NCBI GenBank assembly: GCA_963920665.1
Contig: OY987269.1
Location: 5,024,501-5,088,500 of the forward strand
Origin: Straminergon stramineum
Lineage: Eukaryota > Streptophyta > Bryopsida > Hypnales > Calliergonaceae
Length of the DNA: 64,000 nucleotides
Direction of reading: 5' to 3'
Below are positions 47,548-60,414 of this stretch, one piece after another. The translations under genes and the position numbers were made by a program. Position 1 is the stretch's first letter, and each line of letters starts with the position of its first letter. Under the pieces are notes generated by a model, which was not told where the DNA came from, made no database searches, and saw nothing but the letters and a program-made list of their open reading frames with translations.

Positions 47548-50500
47548 TCAAAAATTGGGATCTCCCGCCTCCTGGACTGCTTTCAGTGCCGCGAGTTGCT
47601 CATCCTTCTCAGCTTCCTCTGCAGAAATCAATCCACAACTAAACTATCAGCTTAACTCTAGAAGGATGCAGCTCTATCACCAAGGTAGTCTGTCAACCAA
47701 AATTTATCAGATTTACTTAGGCGGGGTGAATGGGTGGGTGCATTCTTTGATTCTACAAATTTTGGGAAAGCCATTCAATGGGCTGATGTTCAATCTTGCA
47801 CAATGTTTTAGGGTTAACAAAGACTTCCAATCTACAATTCCCAGGCAACAATTATGTGGAGAGGAACTAGATTATAAGCCCCAGTTGTTCCCTTTTTGTG
47901 TTTCTTTCCATAATGATTCCACTCTTCTGGGTTTTATTCTCATAATTGGTTGGTTTCTTCATTAACAAGTCATTAATGAGCTGTAGTGTCTTCATTGAGA
48001 TTATGCTTAAACAACTTGAAATTCAAAGTATAGAATTTGTCAAAAAGTACATCCTTTGTTGCTTCAATGCTCTATTACAGGCTCCATACATAAAATGAAC
48101 AAGGGCTTTCATACTCTATTATAAACTCTATTATAGGTGCCAAGTAGCCAATCAAGAATGAGTTGCATCATACATGTATCACAATGATCCTTCTTTCTAG
48201 TTTCTATTTTGGCATTTCAATTTTTTTGAGATTTTCTTCTTTCAACATTGAGTAATTCATGAATATAAAATCCTCATGAAAAAAACAAAATTTACAATGT
48301 AGATTTGTTATGTTTTGTTTAGCTGAGAGAGAGATTTTTATAATCTTAATACTAAGTTGACTATTCAATCCAAACTTGTAAACATTTCTCAAATCTTGGG
48401 CATGTAGGAAGAGGGAGAGGGTTTTGAACCATATTGATGTTGCATTAAATTGTGAACTCTCTAACAAATCAATAATTGCACTCTTTGTTGTTTTTGATTC
48501 AAGAGCATAACTTAGTCAGTGTTATATATTATGTAACTTTGAAGAGCATCCTCACTCCAAAAAGTTATGTGATCCCTTTAGTAGAGTTGATTGTAAAGTC
48601 ATATTTGAACTAGGCTATACAATATTTATTCTAAAAAGCAATGTGGAGCCTCTTTCAATACTTATTTTAGAAAAAGAATTTGAATTCTATACCAATATAA
48701 ATTTTATGAGAATTACAATAAGGCATGGCTTACTCTATTTGATTTTTGGAGGAATGTCAACAAGCCATGTTGCATGCATTCTAATTACATCAAGTTGACT
48801 ACTTCCTAAATAGAGGTTTTGGTCCCTCATTTGGAAAAAGATGAGATCAAACACAAATTAATTTGCAACACTTTCATTTGTGTTTGGTCCCTTGTTTTGG
48901 CAAAGTTGGGAAGAAAACCTTGATATAAGAAAAAGCCAAGCCAACTTGTCATGATTAGATTGCATGCAACATTACTTGTTGATATTCCAAAAAGAAATTA
49001 AAAGTAAAGAAAGCCATGAGTTGTCATCATAACTAAAATCATTCCAACATTGTAAGAATTCAAATACTTTTTAGAATAAATATTGAAAGAGGCACATGCC
49101 ATTGGTAAATGGTGATTTTTCATGACTTTATAATTAACCCTTTAATTTTCCTTGTGCAATCCAACATATGCAAATTTCCACAACTACATAATTATGCTCC
49201 AAATTCTACATACCTAGTATATTAATGGTACTCATGTGCATAATTTACACTTTGAAAATGATGATGGAATGCTATGAGTATATCAATGAAAAAGTAATAC
49301 CTTCCGTGACTGATGAAATACTCTTGGGGTCGAGCTCGTTCTTCGCAACGGTGGCGGCTTCATCATTGCTTGGTGTTGATGCTGGCCTTGAGGGTGTTGG
49401 AATTGGCGTCTTGGTGCCAAAGAGTGATGCAAAGAAACCGGTTGCGGGAGTTGTGCTCACTCTCTTGGGATGGTGCTTCATTTCCCATTTTTTCACTCTC
49501 TCCAACTTATCCTCGGCTGTTGATTTTGATGGAGGTCTGTTGTACTCGCACACCTCATTGTTTAGCTTTCCATATTATGATGGACAACATCCAAAGCTCC
49601 ATTACAAACATTACAAATGAGATCATATGTATCGTGTAGTTTTGGACATTAAAATATGAGTAAGCAATAAGTGAGACACCATTGTAGACCAAATGGGAGC
49701 AAATCCATTGCAAGGAAAATTATACTAGTGGTGTACATTTTCAGAACTTGAATGTACACTAATATAATTTTGTTTGCAATGGGCTTGTTTCCACTTCATA
49801 ACATTGTTTTCCAATGAGTCAAGGGTTTCTTTGCACCCCTTCAATGAACAAATTCATTGTATTGATGGCTCCTTAGCCAACCCAATCTTTGAATTAATTG
49901 AGAAGTCCTTCCAAGGTATGTAGCAAAGCATAATATCTTCCTAGTATGAAGAGGACCATTGCTTGGTTATACAATGTTATATTTGACCTACAACGAGTTT
50001 GCTTCTATTCAGTTGGCAATGGGCTCACTTTCCTAACCTTTGATCTTGTTGATTGACATTGCTTGAGGAAAAAATGGACTTCTAAATGCATTTACATGTA
50101 CATGTAACATCATAAGTAGAAGTTGTTAAATAAAATTTGTATTTAAATATGACATATTTTTACGGAAGATAAGCATATAATTAGAGGGGGTTGAATTCAT
50201 GATTTTAAGGTTGGATTTTAGTTGTGATTGATGCTTAATGGAATAATTATAAATTTGAACTTCTTGGATATCGCCTTACTTAATAACTTTTTTATTCATT
50301 TTTTACAAAATTCTAGTAAGGGAACGAATATACCTAGTTCAAAATTCTATATGTGCTTTGATTGTTACATTTTTTCTACTACAAATTAAGATTCTAGAAC
50401 ACTTTATATTATGAATCGATTTACTCCTTTAATGTTAGTTTCACATAGATTACAACATTGTGGATTCTAAAACTACTAGTGAACTTTATGAAATCATGGG

Positions 50501-53500
50501 CATATAACATTAAAGAGATTTGGGTGTACTAAAGTAGAAGTAGTGGAGTACTTAGGCCACGGAGAATCTCCTCTGGAAAGATAATTCTTCTTCACAATTG
50601 CATATTGTGAGGGCATTTCCTCCACTTCTTTGATTCTATTGTACATCTCCATTAGGTTCTTCTCAATCACTCGCATCTTATCTTTGCTACCACAAGGTCC
50701 AAAAAATTTAGAATGTCTAGTAGTTATTGGATACTTTCATGTACAAGTTTTCAAAAATAAATATTCTATTCCAATTTATTTAAAACTCTATATGGTAATG
50801 TTCATCATTCCAAAATCTTTTTGTGGAAATTGATGCCTCCCTTCATCATAAATTTTTCAAGCTTATGTTATAAATTGGAATACATTGGTGACAAACCAAC
50901 CTTTGTCATGAATGTTTAAGTTTTTTTTCCTTGAGTGTAAAACTTGAATGCATATATGGCATGTAGTTTGAGAAAAGAGTATCAACTTTAGGAAAGATTC
51001 AACTATACTTATAATGAGATTTAGTGTCATGTTACAATTATTGTTACGTATCCTATCATCTAACTCACTCTAATTCTCATATAGTTGACAAATAGTGTTC
51101 AAGTTACATTTAATGTTGGTAACATTAGTGGTATTCTTGACATTTAGTGTTAGAGTTTGTAATTAGATTTGCAAATACGAAATATTATTATTAGTGTATT
51201 GTTCCATGTAGGTTATTTTGAAGTTCAAATATACACTTGATAAATACCAATTATTATTTTAAGCTTAAACAAAGGATTCAATAACACTTAGAAAAGTTGG
51301 TAAGTTAGTGGCATTTACATACTTAGGCATTATCATCTTCAATGGACTATGGGTGAAATTGACCATAGTATAGGATAGCTTAAGAGCAATTCAATGAAAT
51401 GCCTAAATTCTTGATCAAAACATAATGTTCAATCAAATTAGAATAGGAATTCTATCTATCTACAAAACTATTTATAAAACTAAATGGAATAATTGAAATA
51501 AATCAAAACGTGAATACGATAGTGGACTAAAGATAATAGAAAAATGTTCAATTTCTTTTTAAATATATTTTTTTGGATATTGATTGGTGGTGTCTTAGCT
51601 AGTAACATATTGTTTAGGTTCATCAATTAAAGATTTGTCAATTTTAAGATGAGATATTTGTGGATTTCAAAAGGTTGAATTGCATGATCTAGCTAGATGT
51701 GTTTTCAATTTATAGAATAATTAATCCATGCAAATGGGATGTATTTGGTGAATAGTTCAATAGGTGAGACATGTATAGTATGTTGATCTATAGGTATTTG
51801 ATAAGGTTAAAAGTTGAAACAATTCTATTGTTTTTGTACCTCACCATTTACTATGGGAATCATCTTGACTTGTTTAATTACGTCTAGTTTGTTTTGAGTT
51901 GCAAACTCAATTAAGGTTGCAAGTTTAAGATAGGATCTCTAAACCCAAAACTTGCCCTAAAATATTCAAAGAATAAGTAGATGTTGGTTGCACAAAGTTC
52001 AACACGATGGCAATAAAATTAGATTGCATGGTTCTTAGAAAAACTACTAATTCAATTTAGACCTCTTGTAATTGTTGCATTATTATATTCAAATCACATT
52101 CTTGGACTTCCCCAATTTATCTTTATAAGATTAAAAAAATGAGACTTGGAAAAACTACTAATTGAACTTTGGCCTCTTGAATAATTTTTACATTATTAGA
52201 TTCAAATTTCATTCTTGGACTTCACCTATATGTCTTTAAAAGATTATAAAAATGAGACCTCTGAATGTACACTAAAAATTATTAGTCAAATTTGTTTAGT
52301 AGGAATTACTTCCTTTATCCTTAAAGTTTTGAGATGAATCATATATATAATATTGTACTTGATCCTAGAGTATGAACTATGGATTTGAATATGGTAATAC
52401 ATACACCATTGGATTGATAATTCAACAATTAGCATCTAAACTTTATCATGCTCAAATTAAGCACCATTCATCTAAAAGATGTTACCATTTTGCAGCTTCT
52501 AAGACATGTATCAATTACAATAATGATAAGAATTGAAAGTCCCGTATATCATCAAATCTAATTCAATATAAATATAAACTCTTATTACTACTGTAGAAGG
52601 TAACTGTACCTAATTATGAACCCTTGTATTAAGCCAACCCCAATACATTCTTTGCTTCTATACCTATTTTAAGAAATTTCAAATTCATAGTTAATTCATA
52701 TGTTGTTCCAAAAATGCATAGGGAGGGATTCTAGAATATCCTTTTGGCTTCCAACAAGATCCAAAAAATAATTCTAGGCAATTTAATACTAGAAACGATG
52801 CTCAATTTCTTATTCAAAAGCAATAAAGTGCAATTACTTTACTTCAATTCATACACCTTCTATGTCAAAGACATCAAAGACACCACATTGCTTTTAAAAA
52901 TTGGTATCCAAAACCTTCAAGGATTAAAATAAGATACCTGGTTTGTACCATATTACTATTGGTATCACTTTGTAGTCACTATATATTAGTAGAATACATT
53001 GGAATTTTGAAATGATATATAGTGGCATGAAGAAGATAGATTATGAATTGTGGCACAAATAGAGTCTATTGCCTTATTTCAAAAGAGGTAGCAAGGCAAT
53101 AGGATTCTGGTTATACCTCCACGAGGAGTCAACTTCAAGGTAGAAAAAGGTGCTAGATGTGGTCGAGCATTGTTGAAGCTTCGCCATGGGCGTGCATCAC
53201 AAAGTTTCTTTGGCTTGTCCTCCCACTTCCCAATCCAATTTGATGCTCCACCCAACACTACAACCACAATATAGAGTCTATTTTGTTATATTGGTGCAAT
53301 TTGGTGGTACAAATTGAAACATTCATAGAAAAAAAGCTTGAAAAATCTCTCCCTTGGTCCAAAAATAATTGTCTTCAATTTTGTAGAAAACATTTTATGC
53401 CAATTTCATTGATCGTATACCATACTTTTGGAGCAAGGTCGGCAACTGTTGCCAAATAATTAATTAAAGTTCCCAATGTAGGTTTGGCAAATTAGAATTT

Positions 53501-56475
53501 AATTTTTAGAAATTCAACATTATATTCAAATGAATTTTGTTCCTATAGTCTCTTCCATTACCCTTGAATGTAGAAGGAAAGACAACTTCTTTATACAAGT
53601 AGGGTGGTAAGAGGTGAAACAACCAATGTGGAATATGTCAATTAGGATTAGTAGGAGCTCTACTACCCATAGTTAAGCTCTCTTCTTTAAATTGTCCCAT
53701 ATCCTTTGAGGATTCATGATGAACAATGCATTTCATTCTAAAAGTGAACCTCTCTACCCTCAAGGTTCTTAAAAATGAAAAAGTATGTCCTTACATTGCC
53801 ATCATAAACATTTTTGATGGTAGATGGTGATTGGACTTCATATTTTGTTTGTTTGTCGAATACAAGACATTTTCTTCATTTATGACAATTTGGTCAGTTA
53901 ATTCTTTCTGAATTCGTCAATTTCTCTCTTTTATTTTGATTTTTTTCTGGCTTTCTTAAAAATAATCATTTTTTGTTGACCCTAATCCAAAGGTATGGTA
54001 GTGAAAAGCATACATTTAGAAGGGTCCAAATTTATATCACTAGAATCAATGAAGAACATTGTATGTATTCATTCCAAGCTAAATAAAATTGAAAACAAGA
54101 GCCTCTATATGACAAACTCTTGGACAAACTCAAGACAACTTTATAAACATAATGTCCAATTACCCTCAACAAAAGGAGTAGAACATGTATACATTTTCAT
54201 TTTCGGTTGCATGTCTTGAAAGGTACCATAATAATGGATTACTACCACTTTAACAAAGTTCTCATGCAATTCAATGAAGCTCCATTGAACCAAGTTAGTA
54301 TATGGATTCAAGCTTAATTGGATTCCCTTCAAATTGATCTTTTAATTTTGTTTGCAAATTTTGAATTTGTGTTCAAATTGGAGTATGGATCAAAATTGAC
54401 ACCTCACTCAAGACTACAACTACAATATCATTAATTTGGAGTCAAATATTAGTACACAAATGTACCAAAAGCTCCAAAAGCAAGAACTTTTTTAAGACTT
54501 TCATGTAGATTTTTGTTTCAAGCTAGTGCAATACCTTATGAGTACCAATGTAGTTGAATACCACAAATGTTACCAAATTCTCATGCAATTACATGAAGCC
54601 CAATCCAACCAATTGCTATGTAAATTCATCACTTGAGGGATTTCCTTTAATCCCTTCACAATGATTTTTTGTAATTTATATTGGACCTTAAATTGCACCA
54701 TTTCTTGCATACCTTCTTCAATATTGGCTTTGCGTTGATTGATGAGAATGTGGGGACTGTAGTACGGGCATTCCTGGTCTACCAATGGTCGCATTGTCAC
54801 ACAACGCTTACGGTGCTTGGCTAGCTCTTGCAAGCGTGAAAATTTGGTCCATGCCGACTCCTTGGCATACTTCTTCATCCAATACTCGTTTGCATGGTAC
54901 TTGGAGATTGGCATTCTTTCTCTCTTATACAAATCCCTTTCTTGTTCACACCAATCAACTAAGATTGATTGATTATTCCTACCTTGTCACCACCATGCTA
55001 TTGCCCATTATCATCAAAGCCATTTTCAATTTAGTTTCTAAGTTGCAAAAGTATTTTTGCCTTTTAACAACATGGATCAGTATTGATTTGTGTTGAGTGC
55101 AATTGTACTAAACTTTGCCATTTGAAGTGAAAAATGGAAAATAAATGGGTGTTATTGTTCGAATTTGTAGCATGGTGTAGGTGAGTGTAAATTGATGTTT
55201 TGACTATGGAATTGATGTGATCTAGCAACTAGCTTTAGAACTAATAATGTCTAAAGCAACAAGATCTTCATTAAACAATCAACAATTGGTGATATATTAG
55301 TGAAGGAGGAGTTCATATGTGTCAAAGGTCGTAAGACTTGATTGTTCAACAAACAGACGTGATGATCAAAGGCCAGAAGATATGGCTTTGAAGGGACCAA
55401 GAGACACTTGATGAATGATTTATAATTATAGTATGAATCTACTACATCCCCTTTTGTCAAAATTTAGCCCCACATAATTGCGACAATTGAATAGAATTTA
55501 ACCCGCTTCTGTACAAAACTTTGCATGACGGACATGCCCTCTTATCATGTGTCCTTTCACATCATTCGTTTTGACTCCAGATTTCCAGGATGAGCACTTG
55601 TTTTAGTCCTTCAAAACATTGGAAGATTTGTTACAAATCAGAAGTTATACCAAGTTCTAGTGTACATTAGTGTGTAGCCTATAGTTAAAGTGTCGGAATG
55701 TGTATCAGTTAAACTAAGGTGGGAATGGAATGCCAACCAGCACTTATTGCATTTATTAAATGAAATTTACAGTTTCCGTCTTTTGAGCAAAATGACACCC
55801 TAAATAAGCGTCAGTCCTTGAATTCAGTCCTTCTTTGGATGTCATTCCACGCATACTTTTCTACTACTGTAGTGGGTTGTGTTACGAACGTCTCATGTTG
55901 CCTCACGCCTTACCTCACTCAAGGTTAAGACATTATCAAAATTGAGGCCGCAATGGGTTGGTAAATGGAAACTTAGGTAACATGTGCAAATGGAAAATTT
56001 GAAGCAATTGTTACTTCCAAGACACTTGTCTGGAACCTCAGATCTGCACCATATCTAGGCGGTTTCCGAACTTTGTGACTTTGAATTTATCACAATTCTG
56101 ACACTCTGAAACACAGATATGGCCAGCAACCTGCATTCAGCAATCACAGACACATGTCCGAGATGATTTGCAACCGAGGACATTGATGGATTGATGCCAT
56201 GCATGGGTAGCCTTGATTTAGTAGAAAAAAACTCCGAATCAGCACGTCCACATTGACGTAAATGTCCGAATCAGCCTCAAAGCATAAAAAGAATAATTCA
56301 GACCCCTTGATTTGAACAATATTTGTTGATGGTTTTCTACAAGATCTGCTCACCGTTTCAGCATTCGTAGAACTGGATGAAGTGCAAGCTCCACTTCTTC
56401 TCCACCACTCGCTTGACCACTGCATGCAGGATTCTCATTCGAGAGCTTGGCGGCCATGGCGCACAGGTCCGCCAT
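47548..56475 (-). CDS. Unrecognised six-exon gene, 334 aa, assembled from small exons
   Basis: Proposed exons in transcript order are 56475-56354, 54978-54713, 53257-53117, 50681-50530, 49553-49301 and 47618-47548. They total 1005 nt, every junction is GT-AG, all phases agree, and a TGA closes the frame. Each exon is a GC-richer island in AT-rich DNA. It starts MADLCAMAAKLSNENP. Exon 2 is highly charged (LVDWCEQERDLYKRERM, RPLVDQECPYYSPH). Exon 4 has a helical KMRVIEKNLMEMYNRIKEVEE. Exon 5 has KLERVKKWEMKHHPKR and a Pro/Ser/Thr-rich linker. The end is acidic and helical, finishing AGDPNF. No signal peptide or membrane segment is evident. I do not recognise the family. The spacing of RPLVD....PH and IEKNL...NRI recalls the CFAP97/hemingway axonemal domain, which would suit a plant with swimming sperm, but that is speculation. 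Weak points: the acceptor of exon 4 has a competing AG five bases upstream, its donor choice, and whether exon 1 extends upstream (LRWGTSFGFVLRKDEETD precedes the ATG in frame). Confidence 0.5.
49797..49990 (+). repeat. Single arm of the 16.5-kb hairpin element
   Basis: It matches 16490-16680 in direct orientation (CATAACATTGTTT.CCAATGAG, ATGGCTCCT.A.CCAA, CCATTGCTTGGTTATACAAT). It lies inside intron 4 of the proposed six-exon gene. Confidence 0.7.
54221..54700. repeat. Diverged direct duplication
   Basis: Segments near 54221-54345 and 54541-54660 share ACCA.ATTCTCATGCAATT, CAATGAAGC and TCCATTGAACCAA-like blocks. The stretch near 53250 also resembles the one near 54405 (ACTACAACCACAATAT). 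This places a local duplication inside intron 2 and the end of exon 2 of the proposed gene. Confidence 0.5.
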
Positions 56476-58180
56476 GCGGCGCCTATCCGTCTCCTCGTCT
56501 TTCCGCAACACGAAACCGAAGGAGGTGCCCCAACGCAGCTCAAGTAGAAGTCATCGGCAGGGTTTGGCCTAAAGATCTCACCTGCACATGGATCCCCAAA
56601 GATTGTTCATTAGATTGGCAGTTTTCCAATTGCCACAAGTGGTGATTCCTTTGAGAATTAGGAAATCTCTCGATTCAAGGTTTGGAGAATGGAACATAAG
56701 TTTGCCTTATGGACGAAACTTTGCCAATTCTATGAAAATACACACCTGCTTCAACGCTAGACTCACTTCTGATTGCAGAAATTCAGGTCTGAAATACCAG
56801 GGAGGCAGCGATAGATGATTCATGTATGCAGGGATCCCCAACACACTAGAAAAATACGCATACAACACAATTTTCGTAAAATTGGCATTTGGGTGTGTGT
56901 TTGTGGAGGCGATTGCTAACAATGAGATGCAGAAGCGGGTTTTTTTTAATTGATATCTCAAAGAAATCTAGATTGAAATATAAGGAAAACTTTGAGAAAA
57001 TGACGAAAATTTGCTAATTTAATTGAACGCTTGCGAGACACACTGTCGATGGAAGAGTTCACAGGACTTCATCGCTGACTCGGCTATGGATGTTGTCATA
57101 CCCCATCGCCAGATGAAGAGGTTTCAGAAGAGGAAGCCAAAGAGGCCGCCGTTGTGGATGACGAAGTTGGGGTTCACTCGGAGACGAAGCCCAGGACCTT
57201 CATGGGGAGGTACATTTGCAGCACCAGCCATTTGCAACACCACGACTCACATTGCTGCCAACTCAAAACCGCCAAAATCATGCACTTGCGAAAGCTGGAA
57301 CTGCGTCTTCATCTCGGGTTTCATTTTGTTCATGATCGCTGAAGCTCCATGATCAATCAATGAGCTTCGGAGGAAGTTATGGCATTGATGTGATGAGACG
57401 ATCGACGTGATGCAGATACTTATATATTCACTAATTAATTTCCGTGACATTGATTTCAAAGTTTTCTAAAATTGTGCTCAAGTCTACGTCTGTACCAGTC
57501 CTAGTTACCAAAAGAAAACTGCTAGTGCATCTCAGTATTGGCTGTCGGAAAAATTTAAAGTGCATTTGTGTAGCCATCCATTGAAGATGCAAACGTGTTT
57601 CTGTGATTCACTGAGAGCTCCTGCAGCGGTGAATTTTAGTAACTAGCAGCCAGTGACGATCTAAAGTGGGAGTGCCAAGCATGAGTCATCACTATATTCC
57701 TCTTTTAAGCCCCTTTTTTTGTTAAATACACAAAAACTGCCATCATGTTGGATTTGGACTTCCCAGTTCTTTGAGGGTCAACTATTTAAAGCCCAAATTT
57801 TTATTTGAATTCTTACATAGTTTTGTTTACATCTTTATACGAAAATATACATCACTGGCCTCAGTTTCATCAATTTTTTTTATAAAAGAGTTGATTTTTA
57901 TTGATTCAAACAACAATTTGGATGGATGAGAACTCTTTTAGATAAAACATAATCGCCAAGCACTTTGTTTATTGTCCGGAATATGGACTTTAGGGCGCTT
58001 ATGGGTTAAAATGTGTTGACAAGTTGTTCGAAGCAGCTGTGCATCCTGTGATATTGGTGAGGCTTCTAATTTCTTCAGCCTTGAAGTTTAAATTTCACAA
58101 GATGCACTCTGACTTTTTTCCCAGAAGCTAATCATATTCTTGTTTGTGGGTGTAATGGAGTTAGTTCGTGGGAATAACTA
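56476..58180. other. Upstream flank of the six-exon gene; coding-like patch at 57.09-57.21 kb
   Basis: The sequence is moderately GC-rich from 56476 to about 57400. On the + strand, 57095-57211 reads acidic and protein-like (DEEVSEEEAKEAAVVDDEVG) and ends in a good donor (GGGAG|GTACATT). On the minus strand, 57330-57247 reads MNKMKPEMKTQFQLSQVHD and ends in a strong donor (CAAT|GTGAGT). Both cannot easily be right and I cannot join either to another exon. A GCTTATGGGTTAA terminus lies near 57997. Confidence 0.3.
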
Positions 58181-58421
58181 CACTAAATACTGAAATACTA
58201 ATTTCTTGACATTTGACACTATATAAATATTTACTATTATTCTACAAGAATGTACTACTTTTGAATTAGGTAATGTTGTAATTGGGACTCTTGAACCTTC
58301 ATGTGAATAAATGAAAATATATCTAGAAGTTTTTGTTGACTTTGATGGCTTACAAAGTAATTTTCTTGCTGCAAGGCAACCTAATTGTTAAGGCAACCTA
58401 ATTTCACTATTTGGTATAGTG
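58181..58421. mobile_element. MITE with AATAGTGAAATTAGGTTGCC ends, copy 2 (inverted)
   Basis: It is the reverse complement of 45700-45962 with indels. It carries CACTAAATACTGAAAT at the left, GACATTTGACACTATATAAATA inside, and the duplicated GGCAACCTAATT at the right. Confidence 0.8.
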
Positions 58422-58492
58422 ATAAGATAGCCGATAATGTTCCCAAAGAAATTGACTCCAACAAGTCCAATTTTAGTTAATTTAACTGAAAA

Positions 58493-58726
58493 TTGCCTTG
58501 TAAGAACGTTGTGGACTAGAGTGGTCCGATGGATAACAAAGAATCCTTGTATGTAAGATAGAAGTGCATGTGTTCATCCTTGGAATTTTGTGCAAAAAGG
58601 GGAGGTCTTGCACAGTAGTTTGAATGACCTCCATTGAGTACTTTTGGCCTTTTTTTAAGTAGATGATTCGCTCTATACTGGAAAAGGATAATCTCCACAG
58701 TGACCAGCCCGTCGTTACAGGGTTAA
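58493..58726. mobile_element. TTAA MITE, copy C
   Basis: It is the same family as 43860-44091 and 44357-44592. The left TTAA has decayed (ATTGCCTTGTAAGAACG), while the right end keeps CGTTACAGGGTTAA. It lies 72 bases after the MITE at 58181. Confidence 0.75.
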
Positions 58727-59600
58727 AGGAGATTCTGTTGTGGGTATTCCAACACAAGAATTGAGCGTTTTTATAATCGAGACACTACAAGACAAGTCGC
58801 CGATCTCTCAGCGAAGCTTTCTTGTTCCAAACCTGGGAAGATTATGAGTGCATCAATTTTGATGTTGGTGGGTGGATTGTAAGGAAGAGAGCATTTATTG
58901 TTGGCGTGGCTGATGATGAAGGATTTTGGGTGGGCCATTGCAAAAGCGACTCCGGCAGTGACGGGAATTGAAATTCTCCCCGGAATGTGGGTGCCGGTAG
59001 TCTAGTGCGCCATTACTGTAGTTTTCAGGTTGTTGTTGCTGTGAAGAGGATATTTGGTGCACCGGAAACAGGGGAATTTTGATTTTGAAGTTCTAAGGAG
59101 ATCTTTGCAGGTATTTCTAATTTTCGAGCTTAAACCTGTGGCTTTTTCTGGAGCTACGTTTGGTTATTGTTTAGGTTGTAGAGTGGTCCAAATTTGCGAA
59201 GAATCGCTTGTTGTATTCCAATATGATGCTTTGATTTAAATTACTAAGTTCCACACTCTGCAATCTCTAGCTATGGAACGCTATCATTTCTCTTAGGGTG
59301 TAGGAATATTTTCGATTGCTACACAAGTGGAGTTGATCTTTAACAATGGAGTCCGAGGGTAACAATGGAGTCCGAGTCCGGTGGCTCACCAGTGTTGACG
59401 ACACAAGCATGGCGGATAGATATTGTTCAGTAGATGACGGCAAGCCCGCACTGCTTCAGAGTTCTTTGCCTGGGAAAGATTCATGTTCCATGGTCACACT
59501 GTTATTCTTGTAGTATGATGAATCGAATTGGTCGTTTTCGTAATATGGTCAATCGAATTGCTCGTCACATGGGTGGCCTGTCGCTCAAAAAGGCATCTGT
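58727..59600. other. GC-richer flank, possibly decayed 5' part of the tRNase Z pseudogene
   Basis: No intact frame is present. A 17-base direct duplication (TAACAATGGAGTCCGAG) lies at about 59343-59376. Traces such as SLPGKDSC (near 59463), IGR (near 59529) and HMGG (near 59567) fall in the order expected for the N-terminal half of tRNase Z, but each is too short to stand alone. Confidence 0.35.
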
Positions 59601-59987
59601 ATGCATGTTGTGACCCGCAATCTTTTCAAGATGAATCTGCCTTCATTTATTGTGCCTAAATGCCTCAAAAGCTACAGAGAAAAGCTTTTCGATATTCACC
59701 AAGAGTTTGATGGATCGAAATTAAAACATCAGCCGATAAGCTTGGCTGAAGACATGCTCTTTTTATCCTTTCTTTTCTTCTCAGTGATTAGTGGGAATAG
59801 CGGAGAATCAGTCTGGTGAACGGAATGTTGCTCAGTTTCTCCAATTTCAGATAGATTTTCCTTCTTGCACATGTACGTAGGAGCATTCCCTCACGTCTTT
59901 TTCATTCTGCAGATTGGTGAAGAATTCGACATGGGCAAGAACTTGATTGTGAAGGCTTTTAAGACATATCATGTCGTCCCAGGCCAG
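59601..59987 (+). pseudogene. Broken 5' part of a short-form tRNase Z (TRZ) gene
   Basis: tRNase Z removes 3' trailers from precursor tRNAs. The first block (59603-59756) reads MHVVTRNLFKMNLPSFIVP followed by EKLFDIHQEFDGSKLKHQ, the segment after the His motif in plant TRZ1/2. After an intron-like stretch ending CTGCAG at 59912, the second block gives IGEEFDMGKNLIVKAFKTYHVVPGQ up to a good donor at 59988. The HxHxDH metal-binding motif that should precede the first block is destroyed (only HMGG remains), and the first block lacks a GT donor where the exon should end. I find none of the C-terminal half before the SHMT gene. I therefore call it a pseudogene rather than a partial gene. Confidence 0.72.
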
Positions 59988-60414
59988 GTCATGCTCTTTT
60001 TCATCTCTTCCTTTCAAATATTTTCTGAGAGTTCACGATTCCATACTTTACTAGACTATTTTCATGTTATTTCCTTGAGATTTAGATGCTCGAGTATGGC
60101 TGATGAGGGACCTTTACTTCCTTGTAAGAGCAGACGTGTTTACTTATATAGATATTTATGTACTCCCGTTTCGAGATGCTCAATTTAAACTTGTTCTAAC
60201 AATGGCCAGCATATGATATCATGCTGTGACCATCTCCTGAGACGGATATGTCATTGACCCCGAAGCTCAGGTTGGCACTACTATTCTGAACGAGGTGTGG
60301 TCATGCTGATTAATTATAGACCAGGAAGCTTAAATATCTTCCCGGAGGTTCGCCTGAAGGTTCATCGGTTACGTTCAGTCGCACAAGAAATAGCGAATCT
60401 AGCTTTGGAATGCC
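59988..60414. other. Spacer between tRNase Z relic and SHMT
   Basis: No continuation of tRNase Z is recognisable here. It may contain the SHMT leader. The short pyrimidine-rich start (GTCATGCTCTTTTTCATC) resembles the sequence after the first tRNase Z block at 59754, suggesting an internal duplication. Confidence 0.35.

Noticed and set aside
47534..47965. 143-codon + strand ORF
   Set aside because: It overlaps the last exon of the proposed minus-strand gene and has no motif. Its composition suggests chance.
49225..49620. 131-codon + strand ORF with hydrophobic stretches
   Set aside because: It is antisense to exon 5 of the proposed gene, whose minus-strand frame has better composition and splice sites.
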